Source: Bacillota bacterium (GTDB lineage Bacteria > Bacillota > Clostridia > Christensenellales > CAG-138). From it: DNA of 7,029 nucleotides. Made by a program: the position numbers and the translations under genes. Position 1 is the first letter of the stretch; every line of letters begins with the position of its first letter. Under the pieces are notes generated by a model, which saw only the letters and a list, made by a program, of their open reading frames with translations, did no database searches and had not been told where the DNA came from. Below are positions 5,650 to 7,029 of this stretch, one piece after another. The stretch is from NCBI GenBank assembly GCA_023435855.1, contig JAEZLG010000109.1, positions 1 through 7,029 on the forward strand, in the 5' to 3' direction.

Positions 5650-5889
5650 TCGGGAAGCACCTGCGCCTACGGCGCGGTCGGTGCTTCCCGATAGGAAAGA
5701 AAACCTACGGTTTTCATCCGTTTTGGCACGCGAGACCAAAGGTCTCGGCCCACGCGAGGCCACAGGCCTCGGCCCATAGGGCTCCAGCTCCGCTGGACGT
5801 GAAGGGCTCCGGCTTCGCCGGACGTGCGCATGTCGTCAAAGCCGGAATAGAGCCTCCGGAGGGCGAAACCGAAGCGCCGCCAGTGGCGG
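5650..5889. repeat. Cluster of short hairpins with 3-nt loops (non-coding)
   Basis: This stretch holds a row of perfect inverted repeats. The first is a 12-bp outer stem (5650-5661 with 5680-5691) enclosing GCGCC-TAC-GGCGC. It is followed by GAAAACC-TAC-GGTTTTC (5699-5715), CGAGACC-AAA-GGTCTCG (5731-5747), CGAGGCC-ACA-GGCCTCG (5755-5771), GCCC-ATA-GGGC (5772-5782), TCCAGC-TCC-GCTGGA (5783-5797), TCCGGC-TTC-GCCGGA (5808-5822) and CCGCC-AGT-GGCGG (5877-5889). A 10-bp palindrome CCTCCGGAGG is at 5853-5862. Two neighbouring pairs look duplicated: 5731 and 5755 with a 24-bp period, 5783 and 5808 with a 25-bp period and shared flanks GGGCTCC and GGACGTG. Open frames across it on both strands have low-complexity translations and no convincing start, so I call it non-coding: a REP/BIME-like or MITE-like dispersed element, or a structured RNA. 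Confidence 0.7.
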
Positions 5890-5995
5890 ATAAAGCGAGG
5901 CGGCAGCCCAGTGAGCAAGGAAGTAACGCGACATATAGGAGCGGAACGACCATTGTGAACTGCGAGCGCCCCTCCAAACCACCCGAAAAATGTAG
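5890..5995. other. Non-coding tail of the hairpin-rich region
   Basis: I see no gene here. The stretch is open in several frames, but the translations resemble no family I know. It continues the GC-rich character of the hairpin cluster up to the terminator-like hairpin at 5996 and may be part of the same repeated element. Confidence 0.4.
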
Positions 5996-6021
5996 GGCGG
6001 GATGATTTCACCCCGCCTTTT
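5996..6021 (+). terminator. Terminator-like hairpin closing the GC-rich region
   Basis: GGCGGG (5996-6001), an A-C mismatch, TGA-TT-TCA and CCCGCC (6012-6017) pair, and TTTT (6018-6021) follows. On the plus strand this is a reasonable rho-independent terminator, although no gene ends here: the regulator stops about 410 bp earlier and has its own terminator. It could stop read-through before the acyltransferase promoter, or be the end of a repeated element. Composition drops to AT-rich directly after it. Confidence 0.55.
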
Positions 6022-6050
6022 CTGATTGTATTAATTTCGGTTCAAACCAC

Positions 6051-6064
6051 TTCACAGCTGTGAA
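6051..6064. promoter_or_regulatory. Perfect 14-bp palindrome TTCACAGCTGTGAA, candidate operator
   Basis: TTCACAG and CTGTGAA form an uninterrupted palindrome 53 bp upstream of the -35 box of the acyltransferase promoter. No T-tract follows. Its two-fold symmetry fits the site of a dimeric regulator; the regulator is unknown. Confidence 0.4.
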
Positions 6065-6093
6065 CGCATTCAAAACTATAACACTGCCGCCTA

Positions 6094-6109
6094 CATAGGG
6101 TCCATAGGG
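6094..6109 (+). repeat. CATAGGG direct repeat upstream of a promoter
   Basis: CATAGGG occurs at 6094-6100 and 6103-6109, a 9-bp period, ending 7 nt before the -35 box. It may be a regulator site or chance. Confidence 0.3.
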
Positions 6110-6116
6110 CTGTTAT

Positions 6117-6145
6117 TTGCATAAATTGTGCGAATCGGATATAAT
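6117..6145 (+). promoter_or_regulatory. Promoter of the E2-like acyltransferase gene
   Basis: TTGCAT (6117-6122), a 17-nt spacer and a perfect TATAAT (6140-6145) predict a start near 6152. That is about 42 nt before the ATG at 6194 and only 6 nt before the in-frame ATG at 6158, which supports the later start. Confidence 0.65.
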
Positions 6146-6193
6146 GTGTTCATTATCATGGTCTTATCTTTTTTATTGGGAGGACTCAAATCT

Positions 6194-7029
6194 ATGGAAG
6201 CCCGCAAGCGGCGCTTTGGCGACCGCAAAGACGGGTATTGGTTGCGCGAAACGGATGCTTTGCATGCGTTTACGCCGTATCTGATGCCCAACCGTACGGA
6301 AAATGAACCATTTATCCTGCAACAGATTGACCTTACGAACATTCTCAACTACCTAGAAAAGAAAAACGCTGAACAACCCGAGTACAAATACACCATTTTC
6401 CACATCATCACGGCGGCGCTGGCGAAAGCCATTACACTGCGTCCCCGGATGAACCGCTTCATCAAAGGTCGCCGCATATACGAGAGGAACGAGCTCACCT
6501 TTGCGTTTGTCGTCAAAAAGAAATTTGCCGACGAAGCGCATGAGGCGCTCGCGTTTTTGTCTTTTGACAAAGACTGTACCATCGATATCGTGCACGACAA
6601 AATCATGAAGGAGATATACGAGTGCAGAAGCGATAAACTCGATAACTCCACTGCCAGCATGGACGGGCTGCTAAAACTTCCGCGTCCGATTCTTAAGATA
6701 CTCATCGGTATCCTAAACTATTTGGACTATCACGGCAAGGTGCCTTTGTCCCTTATCAAAGCCGACCCAAATTACGCGAGTGTGTTTATGTCAAACCTCG
6801 GTTCCATTGGCTTAAAGGCCGGGTATCACCATCTCAACAACTGGGGTACGAACTCCATATTTGTAACCATCGGCGAAAAGGCCATGCGCCCCGTGTATGA
6901 CGCGGACGGAAACGCAACGATTCGCCCCGTTCTTGAGCTTGGGCTTACGCTCGACGAGCGCATTGCGGACGGCTACTATTACGCAAAGACCATAAAGCTT
7001 GTAAAGCACCTTCTCCAAAACCCCGAAAT
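6194..7029 (+). CDS. 2-oxoacid dehydrogenase E2-like (CAT-fold) acyltransferase, no lipoyl domain (runs off right edge)
   Basis: 278 codons are visible without a stop. The protein starts MEARKRRFGDRKDGYWLRET and has no lipoyl or peripheral-subunit-binding domain. It resembles the catalytic domain of dihydrolipoyl acyltransferases and chloramphenicol acetyltransferase (PF00198 type): QQIDLTNILNYL near 43-54, an FHIITAALAKAI helix near 69-80, RPRMNRFIKGRRIYERNEL near 83-101, SVFMSNLGSIGL near 196-207, and YHHLNNWGTNSIFVTIG near 211-227. The C-terminal active-site region reads TLDERIADG (252-260), where classic E2 has DHRxxDG: Asp and Gly are kept but the catalytic His is Glu255. I recall the same DERxxDG form in stand-alone clostridial homologues, so it is probably not a random mutation. 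The start at 6194 follows GGGAGG (6178-6183) by 10 nt; ATG 6158 is too close to the predicted transcription start. The acyl donor and acceptor are unknown. Confidence 0.85.
   Translation, partial: MEARKRRFGDRKDGYWLRETDALHAFTPYLMPNRTENEPFILQQIDLTNILNYLEKKNAEQPEYKYTIFHIITAALAKAITLRPRMNRFIKGRRIYERNELTFAFVVKKKFADEAHEALAFLSFDKDCTIDIVHDKIMKEIYECRSDKLDNSTASMDGLLKLPRPILKILIGILNYLDYHGKVPLSLIKADPNYASVFMSNLGSIGLKAGYHHLNNWGTNSIFVTIGEKAMRPVYDADGNATIRPVLELGLTLDERIADGYYYAKTIKLVKHLLQNPE

Noticed and set aside
5731..5822. Possible CRISPR-like array (regular 24-25 bp periods)
   Set aside because: The stems differ from unit to unit, only two copies share each flank, there are no spacers of constant size, and no cas genes are present.
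5523..6005. Plus-strand open frame of 160 codons across the hairpin region
   Set aside because: It starts inside the regulator gene, runs through a strong terminator and several hairpins, and its translation is Arg/Pro/Ala-rich with no recognisable domain.
5667..6011. Minus-strand open frames of 114 and 87 codons across the hairpin region
   Set aside because: They are open because of GC-rich palindromes that lack stops on both strands. There is no good ribosome binding site and no family resemblance.
6158..6193. Earlier in-frame start (MVLSFLLGGLKS) for the E2-like protein
   Set aside because: It would be only about 6 nt after the predicted transcription start with no ribosome binding site; GGGAGG at 6178-6183 serves the ATG at 6194.
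1..7029. tRNA, rRNA or transposase genes
   Set aside because: I saw no tRNA cloverleaf or CCA end, no rRNA-like sequence, and no transposase or integrase motif on either strand.

Overview
The window looks like chromosomal DNA from a low-to-mid GC Gram-positive bacterium of the Clostridia, probably an uncultured gut-type member (Oscillospirales or Christensenellales-like). The grounds are strong AGGAGG-type ribosome binding sites, sigma-A-like promoters, a lipobox lipoprotein, and protein families I associate with clostridial genomes: a DUF4860-like protein beside odd pseudopilins, a BTAD regulator with a GGDEF-like tail, and a stand-alone E2-like acyltransferase. No taxonomic marker gene is present, so this rests on family recognition only.

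Left half (1-3120, minus strand): a compact type IV pilus / type II secretion-like operon, read right to left from a good promoter (TTGAAC-N17-TATAAT, 3081-3109). The order is a GspF/PilC-type inner-membrane platform protein (3064-1979), a small pilin-like protein (1982-1665), a DUF4860-like protein (1651-1169), a pseudopilin-like protein (1172-747), a third single-TM pilin-like protein (750-298), and after about 180 bp the start of a PilT/GspE-type ATPase that runs off the left edge (116-1). Three junctions overlap by 4 bp (GTGA or ATGA), so translation is probably coupled. All four small proteins have one N-terminal membrane helix and a soluble outer domain, but none has a textbook prepilin peptidase site.

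Middle (3121-5633): a divergent pair. On the minus strand is a secreted lipoprotein with a transglutaminase-like domain and an intact Cys-His-Asp triad (4145-3156). On the plus strand is a regulator with a winged-helix domain, a BTAD domain and a degenerate GGDEF-like domain (4385-5584). They share a 239-bp intergenic region with a promoter in each direction and a GTAACCGG direct repeat. The lipoprotein's terminator is interleaved with the promoter of the pilus-like operon: the -35 box lies in the terminator loop.

Right part (5585-7029): after the regulator's terminator comes about 400 bp of non-coding, GC-rich DNA packed with short hairpins, most with exactly three loop bases and each with a different stem. 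It ends in a second terminator-like hairpin. Then follow a 14-bp perfect palindrome, a CATAGGG direct repeat and a promoter, leading into a 2-oxoacid dehydrogenase E2-like acyltransferase without lipoyl domains (6194 to the right edge). In this protein the catalytic His of the E2 HRxxDG motif reads Glu.

The most notable items are the reduced pilus-like operon with non-canonical pilin-like proteins, the tri-loop hairpin cluster, the interleaved terminator and promoter, and the Glu-for-His acyltransferase.
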